A stretch of DNA of 64,000 bases from Streptomyces phaeoluteigriseus (lineage in GTDB: Bacteria; Actinomycetota; Actinomycetes; Streptomycetales; Streptomycetaceae), in the NCBI RefSeq assembly GCF_001896135.2, contig NZ_MPOH02000004.1:1-64000 (forward strand). The letters are read 5' to 3'. The notes beneath the pieces were generated by a model that was not told the origin of the DNA, did not search any database, and saw only the letters and a program-made list of their open reading frames with translations. Numbering within the stretch: position 1 is the stretch's first letter; the number at the start of each line of letters is the position of its first letter. Positions 1-8,804 of this stretch are shown one piece after another. A program made the translations under genes and the position numbers.

Positions 1-2
1 CC

Positions 3-323
3 TCTCCGCCGGCCCCCTCCACCACCGCCGCAGACCCCCGCCCGCTGCTCGGCCGCACCGAGCAGGCCCTCGCGCGCTACCGGGCCGCCGTCGAGGAACT
101 CGCCACGGGCGGCCTCGACGGCGAGACCTTCCGCCGCCGCACCCAGGGCCTGCGGATCGGCGTGGTCGTCGACGGCGAGTCCATGTGGCTGTACGACCCC
201 GCCCAGGCCCGCTGGGCGTACGGCGACGGCACCCGGCTGAGCACCTACGCGGCCGACGCCCCGCCCGCCGCGGACCTCGGCCACGCCCCGACCCGGGTCG
301 TGACGCCCGAGGGTGAGCCCTGA
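3..323 (+). CDS. C-terminal part of an unknown protein (gene enters from the left edge)
   Basis: An open frame enters the window and ends at TGA 321-323, giving about 106 residues. The visible part has an Ala/Pro-rich start, then a compact segment with VVVDGESMWLYDPAQARW followed by a Tyr/Gly/Asp-rich stretch. I do not recognise a family. Its stop overlaps the start of the kinase gene by one base (TGATG), so the two are almost certainly co-transcribed and translationally coupled. That suggests, without showing, a role with or as a substrate of the kinase. Codon use is typical of the host. The N-terminus lies outside the window. Confidence 0.6.
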   Translation, partial: SPPAPSTTAADPRPLLGRTEQALARYRAAVEELATGGLDGETFRRRTQGLRIGVVVDGESMWLYDPAQARWAYGDGTRLSTYAADAPPAADLGHAPTRVVTPEGEP

Positions 324-1327
324 TGGGCCGCGAGTCGAGTCTGTTCTCCGGCCGGCCCTCCGACCTGATCGGCCGGCAGGTGGCGGGCTACCGCATCGAA
401 CGGGAGATCGGACGCGGCGGCATGGCCGTCGTCTACCGCGCCCGCGACCTGCGCCTGGAACGGACCGTCGCGCTCAAACTGCTCGCCCCCGAACTGGCCC
501 GCAACGACACCTTCCGCAAGCGTTTCACCCACGAGTCCCGGGTCGCCGCCGCGATCGACCACCCGCACATCGTCCCGGTCTTCGAGGCCGGCGAGACCGA
601 CGGGCTGCTCTACATCGCCATGCGGTACGTCGCCGGCAGCGACCTGCGCCACCTCCTCGACGGCCGCGGACCACTGCCCCCGGCCACCGCCGCCCGCATC
701 GCCGCGCAGGTCGCCTCCGCCCTCGACGCCGCCCACGATCACGGCCTGGTCCACCGCGACGTCAAACCCGGGAACATCCTCGTGGACCGCGGCACCGACA
801 GCGACCACCCCGAGCACGTCTACCTGACGGACTTCGGCCTGACGAAGAAGTCGCTGTCCCTCACCGGCCTCACCACCGTCGGCCAGTTCGTCGGCACCCT
901 CGACTACGTCGCCCCGGAGCAGATCTCCGGCCGCCCGGTCGACGGCCGCTGCGACGTGTACGGCCTGGCCTGCGTCGTCTACGAGACCCTCGCGGGCCAC
1001 CCGCCGTTCCGCCGGGACGACGACATGGCCCTGCTGTGGGCCCACCAGTACGACGAGCCGCCCCCGCTCACCGCAGCCCGCCCCGACCTGCCGTCCGTCG
1101 TCGACGGGGTCTTCGCCCAGGCCCTCGCCAAGACCCCGGACGCCCGTCACGCCACCTGCCTCACGTTCGTCGCCGCCCTGCGGACGGCCCTCCTGGGCGG
1201 CCCACCCGAGCGGCACCCGCCCACGGAGGTGGACCGGAGGGTCGCGGCGGCGGGGGAGGGACGGCCGAAGCCTCCACCCTCCTGGGCGGCGCCGGTGTTC
1301 GACCCGTTCGCCGGCGGCCGAGCCTGA
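323..1327 (+). CDS. Serine/threonine protein kinase (Hanks type)
   Basis: 334 residues. A complete kinase domain fills most of the protein: Gly-rich loop GRGGMAVVY near residues 30-38, the ATP-binding Lys in VALKLL (K52), catalytic HRDVKPGN (HRD 144-146), DFG at 170-172, and the GTLDYVAPEQ activation-segment end. The C-terminus is a short Pro-rich tail with no evident membrane helix or PASTA domains, so this is likely a soluble signalling kinase rather than a PknB-like cell-wall sensor. The ATG at 323 overlaps the stop of the upstream gene. Substrates cannot be told from sequence. Confidence 0.93.
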   Translation: MGRESSLFSGRPSDLIGRQVAGYRIEREIGRGGMAVVYRARDLRLERTVALKLLAPELARNDTFRKRFTHESRVAAAIDHPHIVPVFEAGETDGLLYIAMRYVAGSDLRHLLDGRGPLPPATAARIAAQVASALDAAHDHGLVHRDVKPGNILVDRGTDSDHPEHVYLTDFGLTKKSLSLTGLTTVGQFVGTLDYVAPEQISGRPVDGRCDVYGLACVVYETLAGHPPFRRDDDMALLWAHQYDEPPPLTAARPDLPSVVDGVFAQALAKTPDARHATCLTFVAALRTALLGGPPERHPPTEVDRRVAAAGEGRPKPPPSWAAPVFDPFAGGRA

Positions 1328-1346
1328 CGCGGACTACCCGGTCGGA

Positions 1347-2693
1347 CTACCCGCTGCCGTCGCCCACCCTGCCCCGACCGGCCTTTCCCCGTGCCAGGAG
1401 CCCGCCCAGGAAACCGGCGACCAGCCCCCACAGGGCGGCCAGGCCCAGCGCCGACCACACCCGGGGGCGCAGGAAGAGGTCACCGGTGAGGCCCGTGCCG
1501 CCCAGGTCGCCGATGCCGAACAGCGTCAGGCCGTAGTGCGCGGAGACGCGGCCGACGAGGCAGATCGTCAGCACCGTCAGCACCAGCGCCACCGCCGTGT
1601 GCACGGCGTTACGCCAGGCCGGCGTGCGGGCCGGGGAGCGGGCGGCCATCACGAACGCCGCCGCCGTCAGCAGCACCGCGTCCACGGCGACGAGCCACCA
1701 CACCCGGCCGTCCTGCTCGGTGAGCGTGCGCAGGTTCAGCGTGGCGGTCTCCGAGCCGCGCAGGACCTCGTCCAGCACACGCGGCATCGGCAGCCCGAAC
1801 GGCCCCTGCACCCGGCCCTCCCAGGTGGCGCCCAGCCCGATGGTGAACGCGAGCCACACCAGGTTGGGCAGGCCGAGGAACACCACCGCGAGGGTCTCCG
1901 GGGCATGGCCGCGGGTCGCCGCGGTCACGAGCGCGATGACGACACCCAGCGCGACGCACACGAGCAGCAGCACGACCATCGCGTACGCCGCCGGCCGTAC
2001 CGACTCCTGGAAGCGCAGCAGCCTCGGCGGCAGCGGGGCCCCGCGGGAGACCAGCAGCGCCAGCACGAGCACACCGGCCAGCCACAGCAGCCCGAACAGC
2101 AGTGTGAGGGGTACGTCGGCGGTGAACCCGGCCCTCGGGGTCACGCCGAACACCTCACCGAGGTCGTCCAGCGTGGCGTCGCCCAGGGACACCGCGAACG
2201 TCCGGCGGGCGGCGAAGGCCAGGGCCAGCAGGGCGAGCACCCACACCACGGCGATGCGGGCCGCCCAGCCGGCCAGCTCGGCCGCCGAGGCGACCGCCCG
2301 GTGCCGCAGCGGCCGCAGGAACCCGGCGGCCGTCACCAGGGCGCCGACGAGCGCCACGGACAGCGGCACCACCGTGAGGCCCGCCCGGGTGTCGGCGATT
2401 CCCCCGGCGTTCCCGGAGAGTTCGACCGAACCCCCGACGGCCGTGACGACGGTCGCCGCGACCACCCTCGGGTAGGCCCCGTCGGGCAGATCCGCGGCGC
2501 CGGCCCCCCACAGCCCCAGCGCGGCCGTGATCACCATGGCGATCATCCCGGCCAGTGCCGCGGGGACCGCCTGCAACCAGCCGTGACGGGCCACCGCCTG
2601 GCCGGGGGAGGGGTTCGGGAGGTCGGGGCTCACCCTCGCCACGCTAAGCAGCGCCAGGTCCACACGCCTGCCGGGAGGGCCGTCCGCGCCCAT
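1347..2693 (-). CDS. Streptophobe-family polytopic membrane protein
   Basis: 448 residues from ATG 2693; GTG starts at 2642 and 2631 are alternatives. About ten hydrophobic helices can be counted, including AVPAALAGMIAMVITAALG near the N-terminus and WSALGLAALWGLVAGFLGG near the C-terminus. The overall pattern, with an early helix followed by SVELSGNAGGIADT, matches the Streptomyces streptophobe family, whose function is not established. In S. coelicolor-type genomes such genes often sit near Ser/Thr kinases, as here. It converges on the kinase with a 19-base gap and is divergent from the DUF6777 gene. Confidence 0.7.
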   Translation of the reverse strand: MGADGPPGRRVDLALLSVARVSPDLPNPSPGQAVARHGWLQAVPAALAGMIAMVITAALGLWGAGAADLPDGAYPRVVAATVVTAVGGSVELSGNAGGIADTRAGLTVVPLSVALVGALVTAAGFLRPLRHRAVASAAELAGWAARIAVVWVLALLALAFAARRTFAVSLGDATLDDLGEVFGVTPRAGFTADVPLTLLFGLLWLAGVLVLALLVSRGAPLPPRLLRFQESVRPAAYAMVVLLLVCVALGVVIALVTAATRGHAPETLAVVFLGLPNLVWLAFTIGLGATWEGRVQGPFGLPMPRVLDEVLRGSETATLNLRTLTEQDGRVWWLVAVDAVLLTAAAFVMAARSPARTPAWRNAVHTAVALVLTVLTICLVGRVSAHYGLTLFGIGDLGGTGLTGDLFLRPRVWSALGLAALWGLVAGFLGGLLARGKAGRGRVGDGSG

Positions 2694-2796
2694 TATCGGG
2701 CGAAGTGGAGAAAAAGCGCACAGTATGGGTGTTGGGGAACAAGCGGCGCACACCGCTGTCCGAGGTGCGTCGCGGGGAACCACGTCGGGAGTGCCC

Positions 2797-4036
2797 GTGA
2801 CTGTCGAACCGCCCTCCTCGGGCCGCCCCACCGGACCGCCCTCCGGGCCGCTGTCGGGCCCCTCGCAGCCACCCTCGGGACCGCCCACCCCGCCTCCGGG
2901 CGGACCCCCGGGCGGCTCGACCTCGACCGGCGGCGCACCCGAGCCCCGCCGGCCGTGGTGGCGGTCCGCGTCCCGCGTCGCGCTGCTCACCACCGCCCTC
3001 GTCGTCGCCGTGGCCGTCGCGCTCGTCCTGACGATGCGCTCCGACGGAGGCGGCTCCGGCGGCGACAGCGAGGTCTTCCTCCAGGCCGCGGGCAAAACGG
3101 GCCCGGACCCCTTCACCGAGTCCACCGCCACCGGGGCCTCGACCCCGCCCGCCTCCAAGGCCCCGGCGGCGACCTCCGCACCGGCCAACGCCGTACGGGG
3201 TGTCGACGGCGGCGCCCCCGGACTGTACGGCGGCACCCAGGACGTCTCCGCCTGCGACGTGGAGAAGCAGATCAAGGCACTCCGGGCGGACCCCGGGAAG
3301 AACCGGGGCGTTCGCGTCCGTCCCCGGCATCGACCCCGCCGAGGTCCCCGCCCACCTGCGCTCCCTCACCCCCGTGCAGCTGCGCATGGACACCCGCGTC
3401 ACCAACCACGGCTACCGCGACGGCGCCGCCGCCCCCTACCAGGCCGTCCTGCAGTCCGGCACCGCCGTCCTCGTCGACGGCCGCGGCGTGCCCCGCGTGC
3501 GCTGCGCCTGCGGCAACCCGCTCACCCCGCCCGTCGCGCAGCAGACCACCCCGAAGCGCACCGGCGACTCCTGGCCGTCGTACCACCCCGCGAACGTCGT
3601 CGTGGTCACCCCGTCCACGACCGTCGTCGACGTCTTCGTCCTCTACGACCCCGGCGACGACCGCTGGTTCGCCCGGCAGCGCGGCGACACCGGCCGCGAG
3701 GACCGGCCCGCCAAGCCCCCGGTGGCCCCGCCGAAGCCGTCCGCGAGCGACTCCTCGCCCACTTCGCCCACCTCGACCTCGCCGCCCACCTCGCCCTCGA
3801 CCTCCCGCAGCCCCGATCCGCCGTGCGCGGACGGGGACGGGCCGCCCGCCTCGTGCCCGCCGGACTCGACGAGCCCCTCGCCACCCCCGGACTCCGAGGA
3901 ACCGCCCCCGTCGCCGGGGCCGTCGAGCGAACCGGAGCCGGAGAACGGCACTCCCTCCGAGACGGCCGACACCACCTCCCGGTCCGGGGTGCCCTCGCCC
4001 GGCGCGCGGTCCCCGAGCAGTGCACCCGTATTGTGA
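2797..4036 (+). pseudogene. DUF6777-like membrane-anchored protein, one-base frameshift
   Basis: The reading frame starts at GTG 2797 (SD-like CGGGA just upstream). It begins with a Pro/Gly/Ser-rich cytoplasmic region, then one membrane helix (VALLTTALVVAVAVALVLTM) and the segment VFLQAAGKTGPDPFTEST typical of DUF6777 proteins. After ALRADPGKN the frame is lost. Removing one G from the GGGG run at 3305-3308 restores AFASVPGIDPAEVPAHLRSL and a domain containing RVRCACGNPLTPP, YHPANVVVV and a Pro/Ser-rich tail to the stop at 4034-4036. The repaired protein would be about 412 residues. Function is unknown. An extra G in a homopolymer could equally be a sequencing error. Confidence 0.72.
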
Positions 4037-4138
4037 GGGAGCCCATTCCCGCCGAGCCGGAGGACTGCACGGCCCGGGACGGGGTACGAGGACGGGTGCA
4101 GCAGCGTCCGGCCAGTCCGGCCTCCGAGAGAGAACAGC

Positions 4139-4594
4139 ATGATCAAGCACCTGGGCGGGGCAGTGATATCGACCGGTTTCGACGTACCCGTGGAGCCGCT
4201 CCGTCGAGCCGCGCACTTCACCGGCGACTCCGGCTCCATCGCCGAGGCCCGCGACTTCGCCGCACACTTCGTCGACCAGCTCAGGACGGAGTGGTGCGCC
4301 CGTATGGACGAACGCTTCTGCGACGACGTGATGCTGGTCGTCAGCGAGCTGACCACCAACGCCGACCGGCACAGCAACGGCCCGTACATCCTGGAACTCG
4401 AGGGCAGCGACAAGTCGGTGACGGTCGCCGTCTACGACAGCAGCGACGCCCTGCCCATGCGGTTCCCCAAGGACCCCCGGCGCATCGGGCGGCACGGACT
4501 GGAGATCGTGCACGCCCTCGCGGCGGAGGTCACCGCCGAACGCATCCCGGTCGGCAAGCGCGTCCGCGCCGTCCTCGGAGTCGACACCGGCTGA
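4139..4594 (+). CDS. RsbW/SpoIIAB-like ATP-binding regulatory protein (HATPase_c)
   Basis: 151 residues with a single GHKL-type ATPase fold: the N-box is VVSELTTNADRHS (about 65-77) and the G-box region is GRHGLEIVHALA (about 120-131). Streptomyces encode many such small ATPases that act as anti-sigma factors or anti-anti-sigma kinases. This one lies tail-to-tail, 18 bases away, with a SigB-type sigma gene (4613-5499). That makes it the obvious candidate partner, though gene proximity alone does not prove the pairing. A short GC-rich inverted sequence in the gap (4594-4607) could end transcription from both sides. Confidence 0.85.
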   Translation: MIKHLGGAVISTGFDVPVEPLRRAAHFTGDSGSIAEARDFAAHFVDQLRTEWCARMDERFCDDVMLVVSELTTNADRHSNGPYILELEGSDKSVTVAVYDSSDALPMRFPKDPRRIGRHGLEIVHALAAEVTAERIPVGKRVRAVLGVDTG

Positions 4595-4612
4595 GCCCCG
4601 GGGGGCTACGCC

Positions 4613-5499
4613 TCAGGCGCAGCCCAGCTCCCCCAGCATCCCCTCGCGCAACCGCGCGATGATCCGCTTGATCAGGCGGGAGACGTGCATCTGGGAGCAG
4701 CCGAGCCGCTCACCGATCTCCGCCTGGGTGGCCTCCTCCACGAACCGCATGTGCAGGATCTGCCGGTCGCGCTCACTCAGCTCGGCCATCAGCGGGGCCA
4801 GCGAGTGGAAGTCCTCGACGAGCCGCAGCCCGTCCTCCTCCACGCCGATGAAGTCGGCCAGCACCGCCTCGCCGCCCTCCGGGCCGTCACCGGTGAGGGC
4901 GCGTCCAGGGAGGAGGAGTTGTAGCCGTTGGACGCGATCTGCGCCTCGACCACCTCACGCTCCGTGAGGTTCATCAGCGTGGCCAGCTCCGCGACGGTCG
5001 GCTCCCGGTCCAGGCGGCCGGCGAGTTCGTCGCGCGCCTTGGCCAGTTCCACCCGCAGCTCCTGGAGCCGCCGCGGCACGTGCACGGCCCAGGTCGTGTC
5101 CCGGAAGAAGCGCTTGATCTCGCCCACGATGTAGGGCAGCGCGAAGGAGGTGAACTCGACCTCGCGCGAGATCTCGAACCGGTCGATGGCCTTGATCAGG
5201 CCGATCATCCCGGTCTGGACGATGTCCTCCATGTCGTCGCCGCGGCCCCGGAACCGACCGGCGGCGAACCGCACCAGCGACATGTTCATCTCGATGAGGG
5301 TGTTGCGCGCGTACTGGTACTCGTGCGTGCCCTCCTCCAGCTCCGTAAGGCGCTTGAAGAACTGACGCGACAGCTCACGTGCGTCGCGGGGGGCCACGCG
5401 GCTGGGGTCCCCGACTCCCGGCAGCGCTACGCCGCCCGTGCCGGCTCCGGCGGTGTCCTCGACGACCTGTGCCTGCGACCCGATCACGGCGGTGTGCAT
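4613..5499 (-). pseudogene. SigB/SigF/SigG-subfamily RNA polymerase sigma factor, one-base frameshift
   Basis: The start is ATG 5499 with GGGAGAGG upstream. The first part carries sigma region 2 (MEDIVQTGMIGLIKAIDRFE, FTSFALPYIVGEIKRFFRDT) and region 3 (RRLQELRVELAKARDELAGR). The second part carries region 4 with the HTH QAEIGERLGCSQMHVSRLIKR. The frame breaks near 4900; inserting one base (GACGC[G]GCC) restores about 295 residues, the normal length for stress-response group-3 sigma factors. A GGGTAC hexamer (reverse complement of 5533-5538) upstream resembles the -10 element of SigB-type promoters. This hints at autoregulation, but no convincing -35 element was found. Confidence 0.85.
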
Positions 5500-5763
5500 T
5501 TCCTCTCCCACGGACACGGTTCGACGTCTGCTGTACCCGCTCGGTGAGCGGTCCCGGTGCCCGCGAGCCCGCTCATGGGGCGGATACCCCGAGTCGGCGA
5601 ACACATGCCACCAATTTTCCACCGGTTCCGATCCGGCTCACGCGGCCGCCGGAAGACGGTCGGCCGCACCGGATGCTCACCTTCCGTGCCCGGCCGTGCA
5701 CGGTGTCTCCCCTCCGGCCGACCCGAGCGCTACCTTCACGGCACGCACACGGGGGAGCTGCGC

Positions 5764-6187
5764 ATGAGCACGTCGGGGGAGCCACGCGCGGGCGCGCCGG
5801 GGCCGCGGACCGCGGGGTCGGACGCCGGCGCCGGGACGACGTGCTGGACCGGCTCGGCCACACGCTGAAGGTCGTCGGACGATGGACGCCCGCCACCCTG
5901 TGCGCCGTCATGGATCGGCCTCGGACTGCTGTGGGCGCCCACCCTCGCCCGCGCCGCGCTGCTCGCGGGGGCCTCCGGCTTCTGGTGGATGTCCGCCGCC
6001 ACCCTCACCGGAGTGCTGATCCGCCTCCCGGCCGACGTCACCCGCGCCTTCGACACCCCAGGACCGTGCTGGCGTCCGCCTCGCACCACTGTCTGTTCGA
6101 GGCGGCCTTCGTCGACGTCGCCCCCACGCGGTCGGCGCCCGCATGGTGATCGCGCAGCAGTCCTCCTACTCCGCGCCCCGCCCGTGA
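5764..6187 (+). pseudogene. Small unknown protein broken by several frameshifts
   Basis: Coding-like segments continue each other only if the frame is changed repeatedly. Starting at ATG 5764 there is MSTSGEPRAGAPGP. Then, in another frame, comes DVLDRLGHTLKVVGRW. Back in the first frame is a hydrophobic stretch GLLWAPTLARAALLAGAS followed by FWWMSAATLTGVLIRLPAD. Next is HHCLFEAAFVDVAPT, and last AARMVIAQQSSYSAPRP-type sequence ending at TGA 6185-6187. At least three indels in about 420 bases would be needed, more than for neighbouring genes, so this may be a true pseudogene. I do not recognise the family. Confidence 0.4.
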
Positions 6188-6308
6188 ACCTCCGTACCCG
6201 CCCGTGCACCTCCGCGCCCGGCCTGTGCACCTCCGTACCCGGCCTGTGCACCTCCGTACCCGGCCTGTGCACCCCCGCGCCCGGCCCGTGAACCTCCCTA
6301 CCCGGCCC
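6184..6308. repeat. Six tandem copies of a 21-bp unit
   Basis: The unit is GTG(C/A)ACCTCCGTACCCGGCC plus one base. Copies run 6184-6203 (20 bp), 6204-6224, 6225-6245, 6246-6266, 6267-6287 and 6288-6308, with a partial GTGAACC at 6309-6315. They lie between the end of the broken unknown gene and popR, so they may influence popR expression or be a simple minisatellite. Confidence 0.9.
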
Positions 6309-6385
6309 GTGAACCGGCCGCGATTTCCCTGAGGGCGGAACGCCGGGGCCCTCCCTGCGGCGGCCGGTCCTCCTAGGCTGGGAAG

Positions 6386-6807
6386 GTGAGCAACCAAGCG
6401 CCGAACCACGCCCGCGTGATCCCGCTGCGCCCCTCGGCGGGGCCGCCCGGGAACCGCCCGCCCCGCGACCGGCCGCCCACCCCCAGGGAACCGCTCTGGC
6501 GCGACCTGGTCGGCGACGTCCTGCGCCGCGAACGCCAGGCCCAGGAGCGCACGTTGAAGGACGTCGCCGACACCGCCCGCATCTCCATGCCGTATCTGTC
6601 GGAGGTGGAGCGCGGCCGCAAGGAGGCCTCCTCGGAGGTCCTGGCGGCCGCGCCCGCGCGCTCGGCCTGAGCCTCGGCGACCTGCTGGCGCGCGCCCAGG
6701 GCGAGCTGATCCGCCTCACCAGCCGGACCTCGCACACCCCGCACACCTCGCACACGAGTCGTACGGCGACCACGTCCTCGCACAACGGACTCTGCCTGGC
6801 CGCCTGA
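6386..6807 (+). pseudogene. popR: PopR, XRE-family repressor of clpP3-clpP4, one-base frameshift
   Basis: The start is GTG 6386. The N-terminal half has an XRE-type HTH ([20 protein letters not shown], then [12 protein letters not shown]). The frame breaks near 6650; one inserted base restores [20 protein letters not shown] and a His/Thr/Ser-rich tail ending in LCLAA at 6807, about 140 residues. In S. lividans PopR activates or gates clpP3P4 in response to loss of ClpP1, and is degraded by ClpP1P2 through its two C-terminal alanines (known from the family). The same Ala-Ala ending is visible here. The adjacent convergent clpP pair supports the identification. Confidence 0.82.
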
Positions 6808-6826
6808 CGCAGGTGCGGGCCGGCGC

Positions 6827-7429
6827 TCACACCCGCACGGGACGCCGGCCCAGTACCTCGTCGGCCAGGCCGTAGGCCACCGCCTCCTGCGCGGTGAACA
6901 CCTTGTCGCGGTCCATGTCCGCGCGCAGCGTCGCCACGTCGTGGTGGGTGTGCCGGCTCAGCACCTCCTCGACCTGGGCTCGGATGCGGACCATCTCCTT
7001 GGCCTGGAGCGCCAGGTCCGACACCGTGCCCTGCCGCCCGCCACTGGCCGGCTGCCCGAGCAGCACCCGCGCGTGCTCCAGCGCGAACCGCCGCCCCGGG
7101 TCCCCGCCCGCCAGCAGTACGGCCGCGGTGGACGCCGCCTGACCGACGCAGAACGTCGCGATGGGCGCCTGCACGAACGTCATCGTGTCGTAGATCGCCA
7201 TCAGTGAAGTGAACGAGCCGCCGGGGGAGTTGATGTAGATCGCGATCTCGTTCTCCGGCGCCGACGACTCCAGATGGAGGAGTTGCGCGATGACGACGTT
7301 GGCGACGCCGTCGTCGATCTCGGTGCCGAGGAAGATGATCCGCTCGGCCAGCAGTCGGCTGTAGACGTCGTAGGACCGCTCGCCCTGCGGGGTCCGCTCG
7401 ACCACGTTCGGAATCATGTACGTCCCCAT
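6827..7429 (-). CDS. clpP4: ClpP4, ATP-dependent Clp protease proteolytic subunit (catalytic His absent)
   Basis: 200 residues with the ClpP fold: [20 protein letters not shown], then the nucleophile Ser in [14 protein letters not shown] (S100) and a C-terminal [13 protein letters not shown] segment with the catalytic Asp. Where other ClpPs read MIHQP, this one reads VLLGQP, so the catalytic His is Gly125 (codon GGG). If the read is right, this subunit cannot hydrolyse peptides alone and would work in a mixed ring with ClpP3. It begins one base after the clpP3 stop (TGAGATG), so the two are translationally coupled. A second in-frame ATG (M5) is an alternative start. Confidence 0.88.
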   Translation of the reverse strand: MGTYMIPNVVERTPQGERSYDVYSRLLAERIIFLGTEIDDGVANVVIAQLLHLESSAPENEIAIYINSPGGSFTSLMAIYDTMTFVQAPIATFCVGQAASTAAVLLAGGDPGRRFALEHARVLLGQPASGGRQGTVSDLALQAKEMVRIRAQVEEVLSRHTHHDVATLRADMDRDKVFTAQEAVAYGLADEVLGRRPVRV

Positions 7430-7430
7430 C

Positions 7431-8084
7431 TCAGAGCCCCATCCGTCGCTTAGAGGCGGCCGGGCGGACGTCGGCCAGGGACTCCACGACCCGGTCGACG
7501 ATGCCGTACTCCCTGGCCTCCTCGGCCGTGAACCAGCGGTCGCGGTCGCCGTCCCGGGAGATGGTCTCCGGGCTCTGACCGGTGTGCTCGGCGGTGATCC
7601 GCTCGATGGTCCGCTTGGTGAACTCCAGGTTCTCCGCCTGGATCTCGATGTCCGCGGTCGTGCCGCCGATCCCGGCCGACGGCTGGTGCATCATGACCCG
7701 CGCGTTCGGCAGCGCGTACCGCTTGCCCGCCGTGCCGACGCTCAGCAGGAACTGTCCCATGCTGGCCGCGAACCCCATCGCCAGCGTCGACACGTCGTTG
7801 GGGACGAGCCGCATCGTGTCGTAGATGGCGAGCCCCGCGTGGACCGAGCCGCCGGGGCTGTTGATGCAGAGGCTGATGTCGGTGCGCGGGTCCTCCGCCG
7901 ACAGGATCAGCAACTGCGCGCAGACCCGGTTCGCGGACACCTCGTCGACCTGGGTGCCGAGCAGCACGATGCGCTGGTTGAGCAGTTGGGCCGCGAGCTG
8001 GTCGTCGAAGCGGCCGGGAGAGGTGTCGCCCTCCTCGGCGCGAGGCAGCAGGGCCGGTGCGGGACCGGTGGGGAACGGGGACAT
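7431..8084 (-). CDS. clpP3: ClpP3, ATP-dependent Clp protease proteolytic subunit
   Basis: 217 residues from ATG 8084, preceded by AAGGAG. The complete Ser-His-Asp set is visible: Ser108 in [11 protein letters not shown], His133 in [10 protein letters not shown], and Asp near 182 in [28 protein letters not shown] lines the oligomer interface. This is the second, stress-inducible ClpP operon of Streptomyces, normally silent while ClpP1P2 is active. It heads the clpP3-clpP4 operon, with popR convergent beyond clpP4. A perfect 14-bp inverted repeat lies in its leader. Confidence 0.92.
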   Translation of the reverse strand: MSPFPTGPAPALLPRAEEGDTSPGRFDDQLAAQLLNQRIVLLGTQVDEVSANRVCAQLLILSAEDPRTDISLCINSPGGSVHAGLAIYDTMRLVPNDVSTLAMGFAASMGQFLLSVGTAGKRYALPNARVMMHQPSAGIGGTTADIEIQAENLEFTKRTIERITAEHTGQSPETISRDGDRDRWFTAEEAREYGIVDRVVESLADVRPAASKRRMGL

Positions 8085-8101
8085 GGGCGCTCCTTGTCGA
8101 G

Positions 8102-8134
8102 GGGTGGCGCGGCAGCGTCCCTGCCGCGCCACCC
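8102..8134. promoter_or_regulatory. Perfect 14-bp inverted repeat in the clpP3 leader
   Basis: The arms at 8102-8115 (GGGTGGCGCGGCAG) and 8121-8134 pair perfectly around a 5-base loop, 17 bases upstream of the clpP3 start codon. It could be a repressor operator (PopR is the natural candidate) or an RNA hairpin in the leader. A second, shorter palindrome CTGCCCTGGGCAG lies at 8171-8183. I could not match either to a published PopR box from memory. Confidence 0.55.
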
Positions 8135-8305
8135 ACCCTCGGTGCGTGACCGCCCGCGCGGCGGGTTTCCCTGCCCTGGGCAGATTCGCCGACAGCAGAG
8201 GGAAGCCGGTCGAACGAGTACGCCTACGAGCGATGAGTTCCGGGGCGCGGGCCGGTCGACACTGATGACCACGCTCCACGCACTCCCGCGCTCCCGGAGG
8301 AACTC

Positions 8306-8788
8306 ATGACCACCGACGGATTCACCACATGTCTCTGGTTCGACGGCCAGGCCGAGGAGGCCGCCCACCACTACGTGTCGATCTTCAAGAACTCCAGCGT
8401 CGGCAACGTCGCCCGCTACACCGAGGCGGGCCCGGGCCCCGTCGGCTCCGTGGTCACGGTGGACTTCACGGCCAACGGCCAGAAGTTCGTCGGGCTGAAC
8501 GGCGGCCCGCAGTTCACGTTCAACGAGGCGATCTCCTTCCAGATCGACTGCGCCGACCAGGAAGAGGTCGACTACTACTGGACCAAGCTCGTCGAGGGCG
8601 GCGGCGAGCACGGCCCCTGCGGCTGGCTCAAGGACAGGTTCGGGGTGTCCTGGCAGGTCGTGCCCACCGAGCTGACCGAGATGGTCACCGGCCCGGACCA
8701 GGAGAAGGCCGCCCGCGCCATGAAGGCCATGCTCTCCATGGGCAAGCTGGACATCGCCGCCCTGCGCAAGGCGTACGACGGGGAGTAG
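8306..8788 (+). CDS. VOC-superfamily (PhnB-like) protein
   Basis: 160 residues; start ATG 8306 with GGAGG seven bases upstream. The motifs FTTCLWFDGQAEEAAHHYVS at the N-terminus and KDRFGVSWQVVP near residue 115 are hallmarks of the PhnB-like group, often annotated 3-demethylubiquinone-9 3-methyltransferase. It has the glyoxalase/bleomycin-resistance fold rather than a methyltransferase fold, and the true substrate is unknown. It is divergent from clpP3 across a 221-bp intergenic region. Confidence 0.88.
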   Translation: MTTDGFTTCLWFDGQAEEAAHHYVSIFKNSSVGNVARYTEAGPGPVGSVVTVDFTANGQKFVGLNGGPQFTFNEAISFQIDCADQEEVDYYWTKLVEGGGEHGPCGWLKDRFGVSWQVVPTELTEMVTGPDQEKAARAMKAMLSMGKLDIAALRKAYDGE

Positions 8789-8804
8789 GTGAGCCGCAAC
8801 CGCG

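Noticed and set aside
245..1216. Long open frames antisense to the kinase and to many other genes
   Set aside because: Shadow frames caused by very high G+C at third positions; no domains, and real kinase motifs on the other strand.
6184..6308. CRISPR array
   Set aside because: Units are directly adjacent 21-mers with no spacers and no cas genes nearby.
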